Positions 46,851 through 59,571 of a DNA stretch of 64,000 nt are shown here, in pieces. Below the pieces are notes generated by a model. The model ran no database searches. It was not told where the DNA came from and was given only the letters and a program-made list of their open reading frames with translations. The DNA comes from Jacaranda mimosifolia (lineage: Eukaryota > Streptophyta > Magnoliopsida > Lamiales > Bignoniaceae): contig CM032129.1 in NCBI GenBank assembly GCA_018894105.1, positions 29,715,468 to 29,779,467 on the forward strand, in the 5' to 3' direction. Position 1 is the first letter of the stretch, and every line of letters starts with the position of its first letter. The translations under genes and the position numbers were made by a program.

Positions 46851-48214
46851 TTAGTATTCTCAGCAAGAAAAACCCAATGCTCACCCAACACCTATGGAGT
46901 GTGGGCCAATGATCTGGCCTTCATCATCTTGCAAGAGATAGCTCATGGCTCCATGATAGACTCCCACTTCTCCTTTAGCCAGAGTTGCTGAATGCTTGCC
47001 ACTATCTATTCCACTCCTGCCTCAACTCCTATAAGTCTCACATCTCATCTCTCACAAATTCATGAAAGATCCCCAATGCATTTGATCCACTCCCCACGCA
47101 GGCCACTATAACATCAGGTTTCCCACCCCACTTCTCCAGTGCTTGTTTTCTAGTTTCTTTTCCAATGACGGACTGGAATTCTCGGACCATGCTCGGGCAT
47201 GGATGGGGTCCTACTGCTGTGCCCGCCAAGTAGTAGCTGTTGTCTAAGTCTTCGACCCAGACTCGGATTGCTTCCGAAGTTGCATCTTTGAATGTGCCTT
47301 CCACAGATTTTACCTGGGTTGATGGGCTTGTACAGAATTAGTTAATTGGTATAGAATATCATTCGCAATGGAGTTTTTAACATTTATTATTGATGATAGT
47401 GATATGTATTGCCAGCAGGCATTGATGGGATTTGTCTTTAGAAAAATCGCGTTTTTGAGGCGGCTATTTGAAACCCTCGACTCCTTACTGTAATACAAAA
47501 CAAGATAATAACAATTATAATTAATCCTTTTGTTTTCCCCTCTTGAAGCCTATTCACATGTGTTAAGGTGCTAGGGTTAGGATGGCTCTTCGAAGACTAG
47601 GATTGCCAACTTAAGAACAATTTATAGTGTTGGGCTGAGAAATGAAGCTAATCCTAGACTACGAGTCTTAGGTTATAAATGTTTATATTTTTTCACAAAA
47701 CACATATACCTGAGCACCAAGAAGCTTCATGGGAAGCACGTTGGAAGACTGTCTCTCTATATCCACATGACCCATGAATATTGTGCAGTCCAAGGAAAGC
47801 TTAGCACAAGCCGCCGCCGTTGCAACACCATGTGGCCGGCGCCTGTGGCGGCCACCACATTTTTCCGATGCATGCGTTTGGCAAGCATAACTTGAGCAAT
47901 GGCGTTGTTGATTTTGTGTGCTCCGGTGTGGTTGAGATCTTCCCTCTTAAGGTAAATATCCGGGCCTTGTCCGTTGCCTATGTTCTTGTAATAATCTGTG
48001 AGCTTTTGAGCAAAGTATAGTTGGGTTTCACGTTCTACGTAGTCCCTTAGTGCTGTGGAAAGCTCAGCCTACAATAGAGCACTTCTTCCAATTTTCACCA
48101 TGATCAAGATCAATAGGTTAGGCATTTCTCGGCTTGTTTCATGAACTCCTATTTTGTGTCTAGTCCATCTAGTGATGCACATGCATTAACTAATGTATAT
48201 ATAAAAACTCATAA

Positions 48215-48532
48215 GGGCTTGTTTGCTGTTTTCTCCTAAAATAAATCTCATCCATTAGTGCATCACATCACACACATATATATACACCAATCATTATAAT
48301 TATAATATACATATACAATTACTATAAAAATACAATTTCACCTATTTACTGAATAAAAATCCGATTGATGTGATTTATAGTAAAAGTTGTCTCATCTCAA
48401 AGTATTTCCAAATTTCCTAAAACATTTTTTGACAACCCCTAAAACATAAACAAACAAATACCACATTCCTCCAAAATATATTCTCCCAAAATATTTTCCC
48501 TAAAACATCTGGAAAACAACCAAACAAACCTT
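48215..48532. mobile_element. MITE in intron 1 of the TrpB pseudogene
   Basis: The left end GGGCTTGTTTGCTGTTTTC and the inverted right end AGGTTTGTTTGGTTGTTTTC pair well over a 318-bp element. The flanks are ATAA and TTAT, so a target duplication is not clear. No coding capacity. Confidence 0.65.
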
Positions 48533-49403
48533 ATATGTTTTAGCATGATGATGAGAATACATCCATTTATTGATTTATTATTATAATAAAAAATTATAAC
48601 ATGAAAATTTTCATACAAGAAGCTATGCTCACACTTCTTGAAAATGAAATTCGCAGGGAACCAATGGAGGACGCTCAAGATAAAGTTGATTTATAAATTA
48701 TTTCAAACTGGCAGTATCCATATAAAACTATATCGAAACTTTTCTAAAACATAACATAAATTAAGGGAAAAAAATAAGTTTCTCATTATCTAACCAAACC
48801 TGAACTTAAAACTAATGCATATACATCCATTATCAGGGTTCGTCACTTGTCCATAATCTTGAATAATTTTACATGTGAATTAAATGAAATTCCTAATTAA
48901 TTTTTCACATGATCCAATATACAGTTTCGACAAGCTTTCACTAATAATTTCATTTTTTAATATTTTCTACGTACGAAGATCCAAACTGAGTAGTACTGTT
49001 ATCACATGCAAAACATGAAATACAAAAATCCTTAATATCGTTGGATAACCTGAAACTCGGGATCATGGAGGATCAATTGGAACTCAGCTGCAAGGTTGTT
49101 TAAGGATATTACCAGTGTCTCAGGTACGAAGATTCCTCCGAACCTTCCGAATTTTCCAGTTTTGAACAAAGTCTCATCCATCTGATCTATTATTCTCAGA
49201 ATGTCTGATTTTTTTGTCCGATGATCAGTTGAAGCCCATGTTTGATGAGTTGTGGCTGAGCATAGGAAGGCTTTATTTTTATCCTTAACCGCTGGCCATG
49301 GCGAATTCAGGGTTAGTCAAGTTGACAATTTTGGTTTGCCAAATGAAGGATAGTTTGGAGGATGGGAGGAACTAGTGATTAGAGTACTTTTGAAGCAGGC
49401 CAT

Positions 49404-51594
49404 TTAGTGATATTTTGGTCAAGATAATTTTTTGTGGGAGGAAAACCCCACGACATTAGAGGTATTTGTAGTTGTTTTCTTTATTAATGAGAGTGGGGTT
49501 TGTTGCTCTTTTTATTTATTTATTTATTTATTTATTTTTGAGTGAGTAAATGAATAATATTACCTCAAACAAAGGAAAAGCAATTTAATCTTGTACCTAA
49601 AACCCTGTAATAAATATATGAAACGTGTACGAGAAGCTAAAACTTCATGTTTTTTCATATTTTGGTACCAATGTATTTTATTGTGTAATTTATTTTATAA
49701 TTATCCATGTTAAATGTATTTAATTTATAATTAATTATTTTTATAAAAAAAATATGTAATATACTTTGATCATGTTTATTTTTGGAATATGATGCAAGTT
49801 ATACCCTTTTATCTTACCTAAACATAGTTTATTTTGAAAGATGTCAGTGCTATATTATTATATATATTCAACTCGAGAAAAAATTTAAAATTTTTGAGAC
49901 GTGACATTCTTCTTTTATGATGGGATGAAATATTCAAAGATATTACCGCGCATTGGTGAGCTTCGACAACCTAAAATCACTCAAATAATTTGACAAAGTA
50001 AAAATGAATTCATATAATTGATAAAATAGTCACCATTATATTCGTTATATCATCACATATTCATTAGTCCTTGTCATCACATCTTCAAAAGTAAAGAGCC
50101 CACTGATATTTATTTATAACATTATTTATAACTTAAAATAAAAATGAAATATTAATTAAAATAAAAAATTTGAATTGCAGTTTTAATTAAGTCCATGTGA
50201 AACCCAAGACTTTAGCTTGTGATTGCGAGTGGAATGGAATTCCATTTTCTGACTCTCAAACACAAAACATGAATCAAGACTTGCTTGGATGTAAGACCAA
50301 TTCTTGGTCTTTGGAATTTAGAGTATCTTGGGTTCTGTGTTTGAAAATGCTGGGAAAGTTGGCTAACAACACTTGTGTTCTCTCTCCTTTTGTTTCTTTT
50401 GTTTTTTATTTGTTTGTTTCATTTTTGGTTTCTGTTATTATTATTATTATTATTTTTGTAATAATTTTCATACTGTGCTAATATTAATTTATTACTTTAA
50501 GTTTTTTTCTTTTTTATTTAAAATTATATGAAGATGTGTCTTTCTAAATTTATTAAGAATTAATTATTTATTTCCACTTATTATAGATAATTTAAGTATT
50601 ATTTTATTAGTTTGAAATATATTAAGTCTCTCTCTTAGCCTACAATTTCTAGATTTAAGCGTCACCCTTCTTTTTTTAAGATTTTAGAAATTTATGAATT
50701 GATTTTTTAATTATTTTTGGATATGAGTGTTTATAAATTTTTCATTTCCAGGAAACTTTTTTATGCATGTTTTAGATTTAAATATTTAATTAGTTTTTTT
50801 TTGAAATTTTTATAATTAAATAAAACCACACATAAGAAAATTAAATTTGAAATTTTTTTATTAAATTTCATAAATTATTTGTACATTTATAAATTTGAAA
50901 TTTGATTTATTAAATTTATTAATTATTTATAAATTTTTACTATATTATGAATCTCACACAAACCCACAACACCAAAATTCGATTTATTGATAGACAATCT
51001 TTTTTTTTTAAATTAAAAAAAATTGAGTTATTATATTTATAACTTTTTTATATTATTAATCCCTAACAATTATAAAACACCAAAATTTGATTTATTGATA
51101 GATGATCTATTTTTTAAATTAAAAAATTTGATTTAGTATATTTATAAATTATTTATAGCTTTTTTATATTATTAATCCCAAATAATTCTAAAACGCCAAA
51201 ATTCGATTTATTAATAGACTATATATTTTTTTAAATTACAAAAAAAATTCAAGTTATTAAATTTATAAAGTATTTATAAATCTAATTTACAAACAAAATA
51301 AAAAAATAAAACTCATAAAACAATTTCATTATTTTAAACAAATCTTTCAAATATATCTAAAAAACAACTCACAATCAATCACAACATCACATTATATCAA
51401 CCCATCATATCATAATAATCATTATACTTTATCTCACAACCAATCACAACTTTATCCCATATTCTCATATCTCTAAAACACCACAACATTCCAAAATCTC
51501 TAAACACTAAAACATGAGAAAAGTCTCACAAGCAATCACAGTCTTAAGGCTCCAAGCTAGTGTTGAATTTCAGGTATCTAAATTAATTGATGGA
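49404..51594. other. AT-rich intergenic region
   Basis: No gene is seen. A (TTTA)n run lies at about 49510-49540 and (TTA)n at 50436-50455. A three-unit tandem repeat lies at 50971-51290. The stretch 50190-50380 reads open on the plus strand but resembles no protein I know. Confidence 0.4.
50971..51290. repeat. Three-unit ~110-bp tandem repeat
   Basis: CCAAAATTCGATTTATTGAT or a close variant starts units near 50972, 51080 and 51196, spaced 108 and 116 bp. Each is followed by a TTTTTTAAATTA run and TTATATTATTAATCCC. Confidence 0.65.
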
Positions 51595-53414
51595 TATTTT
51601 ATGGGGCAAAATTGTAATTTTTGTCCTATAACTTGCTTGATTTGATTTTTCGTCCTATAAGTTGCAAAATTACAATTTTAGTCCTATAAATATTAAACAA
51701 TTGTCATTTTTAGTTTTTTTTTCATGAAAGATGAGAAAACTCGCAGAAAAAGCTAACACGGCTAGCCGGGAGTGTGCCAATTTGAACTTTTTGCCATATT
51801 AGCAAAAAACCAGCTGACATGTGCAAAATGGCAATACCTAGTAGGCAATTTTTGTCTTTTTCCCTACTTAGGTGGCAATATCCATATCTTTTGTCCTTTT
51901 TTTTATTTCAAATGTTTGATATGATTTACATATCTATATATATATATATATATGCGCGCACACACACACATATGTGTATATATATATTTATATACACATA
52001 TGTTTAGATAAATATATATTTATATATAACTTATGATTATTTACTAATTAATTCACATAATTAAAATAACTTAATAAAATCCGCATATATATATGTTAAC
52101 ATATAAATAAATTAAAAAGTAAAAAATAAAAAAAAAAAGAAAAAAAATAGTACCTGCCCCACCCCCACTGCTGGCTGCCTTGCTACCCCCCTTGGAAGCT
52201 AGCAAGTGGGCTGGGCAAGCTGGCCGCTTCTAGAAAAATGTATTGAAAAGTTGAAAGTCTAATGTATCTAATTGCGTGCAGAAAATTCCTAAAATTTCTA
52301 TATTTTTCTTAAGGTGATAATTGCTTCTACTATTTGTGCTAAGGGACTACGGTAATTCACCCTTATAATTCAACTAAAGAATCCAAGTAATTGCAGTTAG
52401 CACTCTGAAATTCATACTTAAGAATTTTTGTTGATATTGAGAATAATTGAAAGAGTATGAGAATATCTTTTTGCTGGAGAGTAATAATGCTTTTTTGTTT
52501 TTAAAATACATAATCACTTTGTGTGGATTAATTTCCCTTCTATAAGGTTGCAACAACCATTCACAATAATTATGATTGTTAGTTTAAATATGGCACTGAT
52601 TTTAACAGTCTTGTCTCTTTTCCTAACAATCACATGGTTATAAAAAAAGTAATTTAAATGATTAAGTGAACTACGTATTAATTAAATTCTGAATTTAATC
52701 CATGATGCGTTGTGCAAAGTGCTAAGTCTTGATTATTAAATATATATATATATATTAATATTCAACCAATATATATAAATCCCTTGCATTTAGACACTCT
52801 CCAAAAAATCTTCAAATAATCTAGAAGCTTAATAAGAGATTCACCTAATAAAGTGACTCTCATTTTCTTATTTTTTTCAATGTGGGACTGAGATCCTAAA
52901 AGAATTCTAATATCTTCTCCACTTAACATACTATCTAGAAGTCATAATTAATTCCAACAACAGCCACGGTCATGGGCTAGCAAGGTGGCCAGCGGCCATG
53001 GATGCGAGCTGGCCATGGCAGCCTAGGTGGGGCACTGGGTGGGGAGGGGGCTGGGGCAATATATAATATATGTGTATAAGTATATGTTGAGATAAATATG
53101 TGTTTACATATGTGTATATATAAATATATATATATATGGTATATATAGTTGGCATTTCTTTTATTTATTTTTTTATCAATCAAGCAATGTCAGCTGAATT
53201 ATTGCCAACAAGGCAAAATCACAAAATGGACACATTTTTGTCATGCCACGCAGATTTTTCCTGCCACTTTTTTGATCTCTAATGAAAAAAGGATTGAAAG
53301 TGATAATTTTTTTTATACTTATTGGATTAAAATTGCAATTTTACAATTTAAAGGATGAAAAATCAAATCGAACAAAATTACATGATGAAAATTACAATTT
53401 TGCCTATTTTTTAG
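51595..53414. mobile_element. Mutator-like element (MULE) 1, non-autonomous
   Basis: The ends are GGCAAAATTGTAATTTTTGT at 51605 and the inverse ATTACAATTTTGCC ending at 53404. Inverted repeats extend about 200-230 bp on each side, with TCCTATAA, GTCATTTTTAG and TTGCCA...GGCAA motifs mirrored. The left flank TATTTTATGG (51595-51604) faces TATTTTTTAG on the right (53405-53414). In the duplicate of the right flank at 61028-61037 it is exactly TATTTTATGG, so the 10-bp target duplication is real and has mutated here. The interior has TA repeats and a GC-rich block (52150-52235 and 52970-53060) made of GGCCA/TGGCC words. No transposase is seen. Confidence 0.8.
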
Positions 53415-54617
53415 TTTTAATTTCCAAACTCTTCAAAATCAAAGGTAGTATTCAATACGAAAGTACGAGAAGAGTTGTTTAGAATGGGTGATCTATATTA
53501 AATATTTATTAACAATGTAAGCCTCTAAATTAATGGCCTCATGTTTTCTAATTAATTAGTTTCGGACGACAAGCCATAGATTTTCACCTTATAACTCAAG
53601 ATTCTACTAGATGTTTATATTTATTTTTGATTTCTAGAAAAGGGTAAAAAGGGATTACAATTTTTTTTTTTTCAAAATTCTAGAAATTAAATCAAGTAGA
53701 AGAGAGAAAAATATTTATCTTTAATATGATTAAAAAAGTTCGACTAAAGCTTCGAATTTATTATCATATTTTTGTTTCTAAAAAGGAAGATTTGTCACAT
53801 GTAAAATTGCATCTTTTGTTGATTTAAAGTTGCACTTTTTTGAACAAATAAAACATATTTGTAAATTGTAAGTTGGTATATATTAACACATAAATTATAT
53901 ATATTTCCAACATATATAGAGCTTATGACTCAACAAACATTTATCGAATTAATTTCACCAAATTTTAATACTATAAGAAAATTATTCATTTGGACACAGG
54001 TACATCAAAGAACTAAATTTCTGCAACTTTTATAAGTATATCCTTCCTGAAGAACAAAAAATAATTTACAGGCAAAAATAATATATATATATATATATGT
54101 ATGTATATTTCCCCAACCCCTTTTTTTGTTGGTGGGGTTGGGGTTGGTGGTTGGGCAAAATGGATAATCGGGCAGGGCACCTACAGGTATGGAGCCCATT
54201 TATCAAATGGGAGAATGCAGTGTCATATTATATAGGACTTGTGGGCCTGGTATGACATCCATGGACCAATTTATGGCCCAATGATGGTCCAAAAGCTTTT
54301 ACGTCTGAAATGTGGACATTGGGACAAATAATTAATGGATGTTTAGATCTTAATATAATTTCTCTCTTATTTTTAATAATTCTTAATTTCAAACTTCAAG
54401 TTTGAAAAATAACTTTAGCATTTAATTTCTCCATGTCATGGTCTTTTATCACTTGAAAGAACAAGTGATTATTTCAAATATAACAACATATCCAAATATA
54501 TCATACAAAATAAACATACTCTAAATCTATATTAATTTCAATATGTGACAAAAATTACCTTCACATTTGTATGTATGTGTGAATTTTGAAGTTCAAATCC
54601 TAATGAACTTTGAGTGA
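53050..54617 (+). repeat. Segmental duplication, copy 1
   Basis: From GGGGCAATATATAATATATG to TTTGAAGTTCAAATCCTAAT and on to TTTGAGTG, this segment aligns closely with 59463-62231. Shared landmarks are ATAGTTGGCATTTCTTTTAT, TTAGTTTCGGACGACAAGCC and TTTTTTGTTGGTGGGGTTGG. It includes the right part of MULE 1 and its flank. Confidence 0.85.
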
Positions 54618-54837
54618 GCGTTTATATATATATGTATATATATATAGATACACACACACATATCAATAATTGATTAAAATTTGAATTTCAAACCTCACAC
54701 ATACAAGTATACAGACGATCATCTCGGTCATTAGCCATTTGTCTCTTGAATGGACACCTTCATAAATATTAACAAAAAAAAGAAAAGAATAAAAGTCGGG
54801 ACTTGATGATGTACTATGTCATGCATGAATTCTTGGT

Positions 54838-54965
54838 GGGATATATATTATCTATATATATATTTATACATATATACGATGTGTATTTATTAAGTTCGAA
54901 CCTCCTACTGTGAAACTTATATCTCTGGGCGAAAGGTGACTCGACTGGTGGAATATGAATTCTTT
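54838..54965 (-). repeat. SINE-like repeat
   Basis: The minus strand carries ACCAGTCGAGTCACC (A-box-like) and GGAGGTTCGAAC (B-box-like), then a TATATATGTATAAATATATA tail. This is the layout of a plant tRNA-derived SINE. Ends are approximate. Confidence 0.45.
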
Positions 54966-55159
54966 AATCAACTACAATCTAGCAAAAATCAAGTGCTCAT
55001 ATTTTATTACTAATTCATGCATATTAATCCATCTTTTTCATCAGAATCTTATCCAATGAACTCCAAAACCTGCTCTCAATCGAATCTTGCTTCAGATTAA
55101 TCTTGATCATTAATTATTTCATTAAAAATAATCAAATCGACCCTACCCTAGGGACAAGA

Positions 55160-55830
55160 AAAATGGCCTTTAATGACACTAACTTAATGACACTTTATAA
55201 AGTAATGCCGCATAAAAGTAATATGGTGGCAATTATGAAAAATATCACTATAAAATAATATTTAGTGACATTTGATTAATGAATGACAAATAAAATGATA
55301 ACGTTTGATTGAAAATGCCACCATAAAATATATTTTAAAGGCACTTAATTAGTGTCACTAATTCTTTTTTTTTTTTTTTAAATGTCAATCATAGTTATTA
55401 TAATGTTATTTGAAAAAAATGTCATAAAGAATCTAGGGGCATTCATTTAATGGTATTTTATAACACAATGACATGCAATACTGTTATAGTGATATTTGTT
55501 AAAAAATGATACTGAAAGTAATATTTTGTGATGTTTAATTAATTAATGTCAAATTAAATAGTAACATTTGATTGAATATGCCAACATAAATGGGTTTTAA
55601 AGGCATTTAACTAAGTGTCATCAATTGTTATTAAAAATAGTACTTATGTCATGTTATAGGTCATTTTGTAGAAAATGCCGCAACATATTTAAGTACACTA
55701 ATTTAATGACATTTCACAATATAGTGACACAATAAAACAATATGGTGATAGTTATAAAAAATGTCACTATAATATCATATATATAATGGGATTTGACATG
55801 ACAACATAATTAATTCAATAGGCACTTAAT
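55160..55830. repeat. CACTA-like repeat field
   Basis: Words such as TTTAATGACA, AGTGACATTTGATTAATG, AATGTCACTATAA and GGCACTTAATTA recur every 50-120 bp in both orientations. The pattern is typical of degraded CACTA transposon ends. Clear termini were not found. Confidence 0.35.
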
Positions 55831-56361
55831 TAATGTCCTTGCCAATGGTGATATCTACCATGCTAACTACTAGGGACTATAGTGTGTCAACTGTCAGGAA
55901 TATAAGATATATTGTCAATTGTCAGGAATATAAGAGACTATACTCTAAGGTTCTTGCCAATAGTGATATGTACCATGTTTTTTGTTTTTTGTTGCAAAGA
56001 TTACCTTCCAATATTCCACCAGAAATCACTTATTATTTCTTATAAAGATTATTTTCATATATATAAAAGAAATATAAGTATTGTTAATTATTAGTTTAAG
56101 TATTTAAGTATCTTATACATTATTAATCATTATTTAGGAAGTGATATATAAGTGAACAAATGGACTATATTTTGAAATTTTACTTCAATATGTAGGATAT
56201 ATTTTTTTAAGTATTATTTTAATATATTATTTAATACTTGCATAATAGACATATATATATATATATTTATGTACAAATGTTCTCGCGAACCTTCAACTCA
56301 CTCTATATTAAAGCTCAAATTTGGATTGATTCCAGGCTCAAGTTCAATAAAAATATTTATA

Positions 56362-57784
56362 TAATTTGCATGGCAAAATTACAAAATTCGTCCTGTAACT
56401 TTACCTCATTTGGTTTTTTGTCCTATAAATTGCATAATATCAATTCTAGTCCTATAAGTATTAAAAAATTGTCATTTTTTGTCTTTTTTTTGCGGGAGCT
56501 GGCGAAACTCGCTGGAAAATGTGACGTGGCACACCAGGCGTGTGGACATTTCTTGTTTCTGCCTCGTTCGACTGCCTAGTAGGCAATTTTTTGTCTTTTT
56601 CTTGCTTAGTTGGCAGCATACATGTCTTTTTTTTTTAATTTCAAATATATTATATAATTTATATATACACACACATAAATATACACATCTGTTTATATAT
56701 TTATGTATTACATATCTTTTTTTCCTTGAATATCATTCATTATCCCCAAAACTTTTCCATTTTTAATATATAAATACATATATTATATATACATCATATA
56801 TATATATATTATTATAACAATAAAAAAATCACTCAATTTCATTTTCACCCTAAAAATCTAACAAAAAAGTATTGATTTGACTGTTACAGTAAAAAAAATT
56901 TCTCCTCCGAAACATAAACAAACATGCCAAAATTCTTCAGAATCAATTTTTAACTATTTTTCAAAACATAACCAAAAATTAATCACATTCCCCAATACAA
57001 TTTTCATATTCTCCAATAATTTATTCTCCCAAAACACATAATAAAATTGCACAAAAAATATAACCAAACATTCCCCTAATTTGCCATTAACAATATTATT
57101 TTAACTCACATATTTAAAATAATTTAATTACATTTAAACATAAATTAAAATTCCTAATCCCCACCCCACCCCAACCCCATGACGGGCCGGCCATGTAGGC
57201 GGCCACCATGGCCATGGGCGAGCTCACTATGGCTAGCTTGTGGCCATGGTGGCTGGGCCAGCCACCATGGTCGCCGCCTGGCCAGATCCATGGCTGAGCG
57301 TGACCTCGCTTGGCTAGATCTAGCTAGGTGAGGTGTTGGCCACCAGCTGGCCATGGTGAGCTCGGCCAGCCACCCATCGAGTGGTTGGGTGGTGGGGGTG
57401 TTGGGGGAATATATACATATGTATGTGTATGTATATATAAATACATATATTTATATGTATTTATATATATGTGTATATATAAATATATATCATATATATA
57501 TATTTTATAGTATATCTAGTTGGCATTTTATTTTTTTATTTTTTTTATTTTTAATTTATCAAGCCATGTCAGTTGCCAATGAGGCAGAAACAAGTAATAT
57601 CCACACGCCCGGTGTGCCACGTCACATTTTCCGGCGAGTTTTGCCGGTTCCGGCGAAAAAAGGACGAAAAATGACAATTTTTTAATACCTATAGGACTAG
57701 AATTGATATTATGCAATTTATAGGACGAAAAACCAAATGAGATAAAGTTATAGGATGAATTTTATAATTTTGCCTAATTTGCAT
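56362..57784. mobile_element. Mutator-like element (MULE) 2, non-autonomous
   Basis: The element spans 56372-57774, from GGCAAAATTACAAAATTCGT to TTATAATTTTGCC. The inverted repeats extend about 230 bp and include GTCCTATAAATTGCATAATA mirrored at 57700-57725 and ACGTGGCACACC mirrored as GGTGTGCCACGT. A perfect 10-bp target duplication, TAATTTGCAT, flanks it at 56362-56371 and 57775-57784. It is related to MULE 1. A GGTTATATTTT-family MITE (inverted, right end at about 57076) lies inside, and 57150-57405 is a GC-rich block of CCATGGCC/GGCCATGG palindromes. Confidence 0.85.
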
Positions 57785-59462
57785 TATTATATGTTTAAAA
57801 TTAGTAGCATCACAACGTTATTTTAATTGGTAATATTTATTTATTTTTAAAAAAATAAAATTCTTCTAAGTAATGAAATCATATTTTGAGATTTCCTAAA
57901 AAAATAAGAGTAATAATTTAAAATAGAAGTAACATATATAAATAACTAGTATAAAAAAAGACTAATACAAATTAAGAATAAAGATAAAAAAGAGTTGGAC
58001 AAGCAGGGAAACAGTAAGTGGGTGTCATTAATTTGTCAAAAATGAATTAAAAATCTTTGCTACACTCCTAGTTGATATAATGCTTATGTGAATAAAGAAA
58101 GATAGAAGGTCGGTATGTGCATTCTTCTAAATTTCATATTTTTAATTAATAATTTTATTAAAGATCCTTCTGTATTTAACAACTTAATCATTAAGGTAGT
58201 GAAATTATCATTTGTAACATTCCATTTTAATCCTTTTCTAACATGGAAGTGTATAACAATTAATAAGATTTTGATTTACCCTTCCCTATGCTCAATAATC
58301 AATTATGGTAATGTGATAAATTCTCTTAAAATAAAAAATTCTATAATTTATATTAAGTAAAAATAATTGGCGATTATAATACACTTATCTTAATAAAAAG
58401 AAAAGCATAACCAAATATTATTATAAGTTAAACAAAAAATTTGAAATAAAATGGTTGTGTATTAATTAAGAACATAATATATAATTATATAAAATTATTA
58501 AAATTAATTAATATAAATATAAAAGTAATTATATAAGTATTATAAATAATTAAATATATATTATAATATAATTAAATTATATAGGTCAGCCTTATAGGCT
58601 TTATAAGCTTTTTTAGAAGCCTATACCTAACCTTTTTAACTAAATAGACTTTTTTAAAAGTATAAACATGGTCTATTTATTAAATAGGCTAAGCCGAGCT
58701 AGACCTCAAATAGGCCAAACCGTAGGCACCTAACGGGCGGCCTAACCTATCTCATCCCTAATGAACAGTAACAACTAAATAATTTTCTTTATTAAAAATT
58801 AAACTAAATTAATAAAATTAATAAAGTTATTATATTGGAATAGCAAATTTAAAAAAAAAAAAAAAATTGGAATAGCAATAGCAACAGTTGAATATTTTTC
58901 ATTAATAAAATTAATAGTGGAATAAATATTTTTTATAAAAATAGTTAATAAAATTAATTTTGCTAATGAATAAACTTTGTTAATAAATTTTTTATTAATG
59001 AATGAAAAATTGAAAATAAAAACTAACTAATTTAAATTTAATAATTAAATTAAATTAAATATAGAATATATATTTTTAATTTTTTGTTATCATATGCCAA
59101 ATAATATTTTTAGTATATATTGAGAAAATTAGTATATGCATTAAAAACATAAGTTCAATAAATTAGACCCAATGGTTGCGTTTGGTTGTAATGATGAGAT
59201 TGCGTGTGATAAGATTAAGATGGATTTATAAGCTATATAACATGTGAATACTATCTAATATTTTATTTGGTTGCTAGGTTTGAGAGTATGGATATCCCAA
59301 ACAAAATACACTTTTGTTGTTTGGTTGGTAAGTATTGATAATGTAGGATATACTCAAATTTACTAAACTAACCTTATGCTCTATTGTGATGACTAAATAA
59401 CCATCCATAACTTTAAATAATACAAGATGCATTTTGACAAATGACGTGTTTCATGCACAAAA
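57785..59462. other. AT-rich intergenic, old repeats
   Basis: No gene is seen. The stretch 58585-58770 has CTTATAGGCTTTATAAGC and AGGCCAAACCGTAGGCACC words that look like one end of an old transposon. The stretch 59165-59340 begins GGTTGCGTTTGGTTG and may be a MITE end. Confidence 0.35.
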
Positions 59463-59571
59463 GTGTTGGGGCAATATATATATATATAATATATATGTAT
59501 AAATATATATTGAGAAAAATATGTGTTTACATATATGTGTATTTATAAATATATATATATATATAGTTGGC

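Larger units (their letters stand above)
45848..49403 (-). pseudogene. Tryptophan synthase beta chain pseudogene (TrpB, plastid type)
   Basis: TrpB condenses indole with serine to make tryptophan. Five exons are recognisable with GT-AG borders: 49403-49050, 48068-47710, 47313-46885, 46242-46148 and 46053-45848. The first starts MACFKSTLITSSSHPPN, like a transit peptide, and goes on to KFGRFGGIFVPETL. Exon 2 has [18 protein letters not shown], with the PLP lysine in HKIN. Exon 3 has [30 protein letters not shown] and AMSYLL. Exon 5 has [16 protein letters not shown] and [17 protein letters not shown] stop follows PKLST in exon 1. One base is missing in exon 2 after ATGAGH (359 bp where 360 fits) and two in exon 3 (429 where 431 fits), near RDE and EAG. 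The gene is therefore dead, although splice sites survive. Confidence 0.9.

Noticed and set aside
47038..47304. A short intact tryptophan synthase gene.
   Set aside because: It is one stretch of exon 3 of the broken five-exon TrpB pseudogene.
50197..50481. A 94-codon plus-strand frame.
   Set aside because: Its hydrophobic end comes from TTA repeats and the rest matches nothing known; no promoter or splice context supports it.
56479..56766. A plus-strand frame rich in Phe and Leu.
   Set aside because: It lies in the left inverted repeat and TA-rich interior of MULE 2 and is a product of composition.
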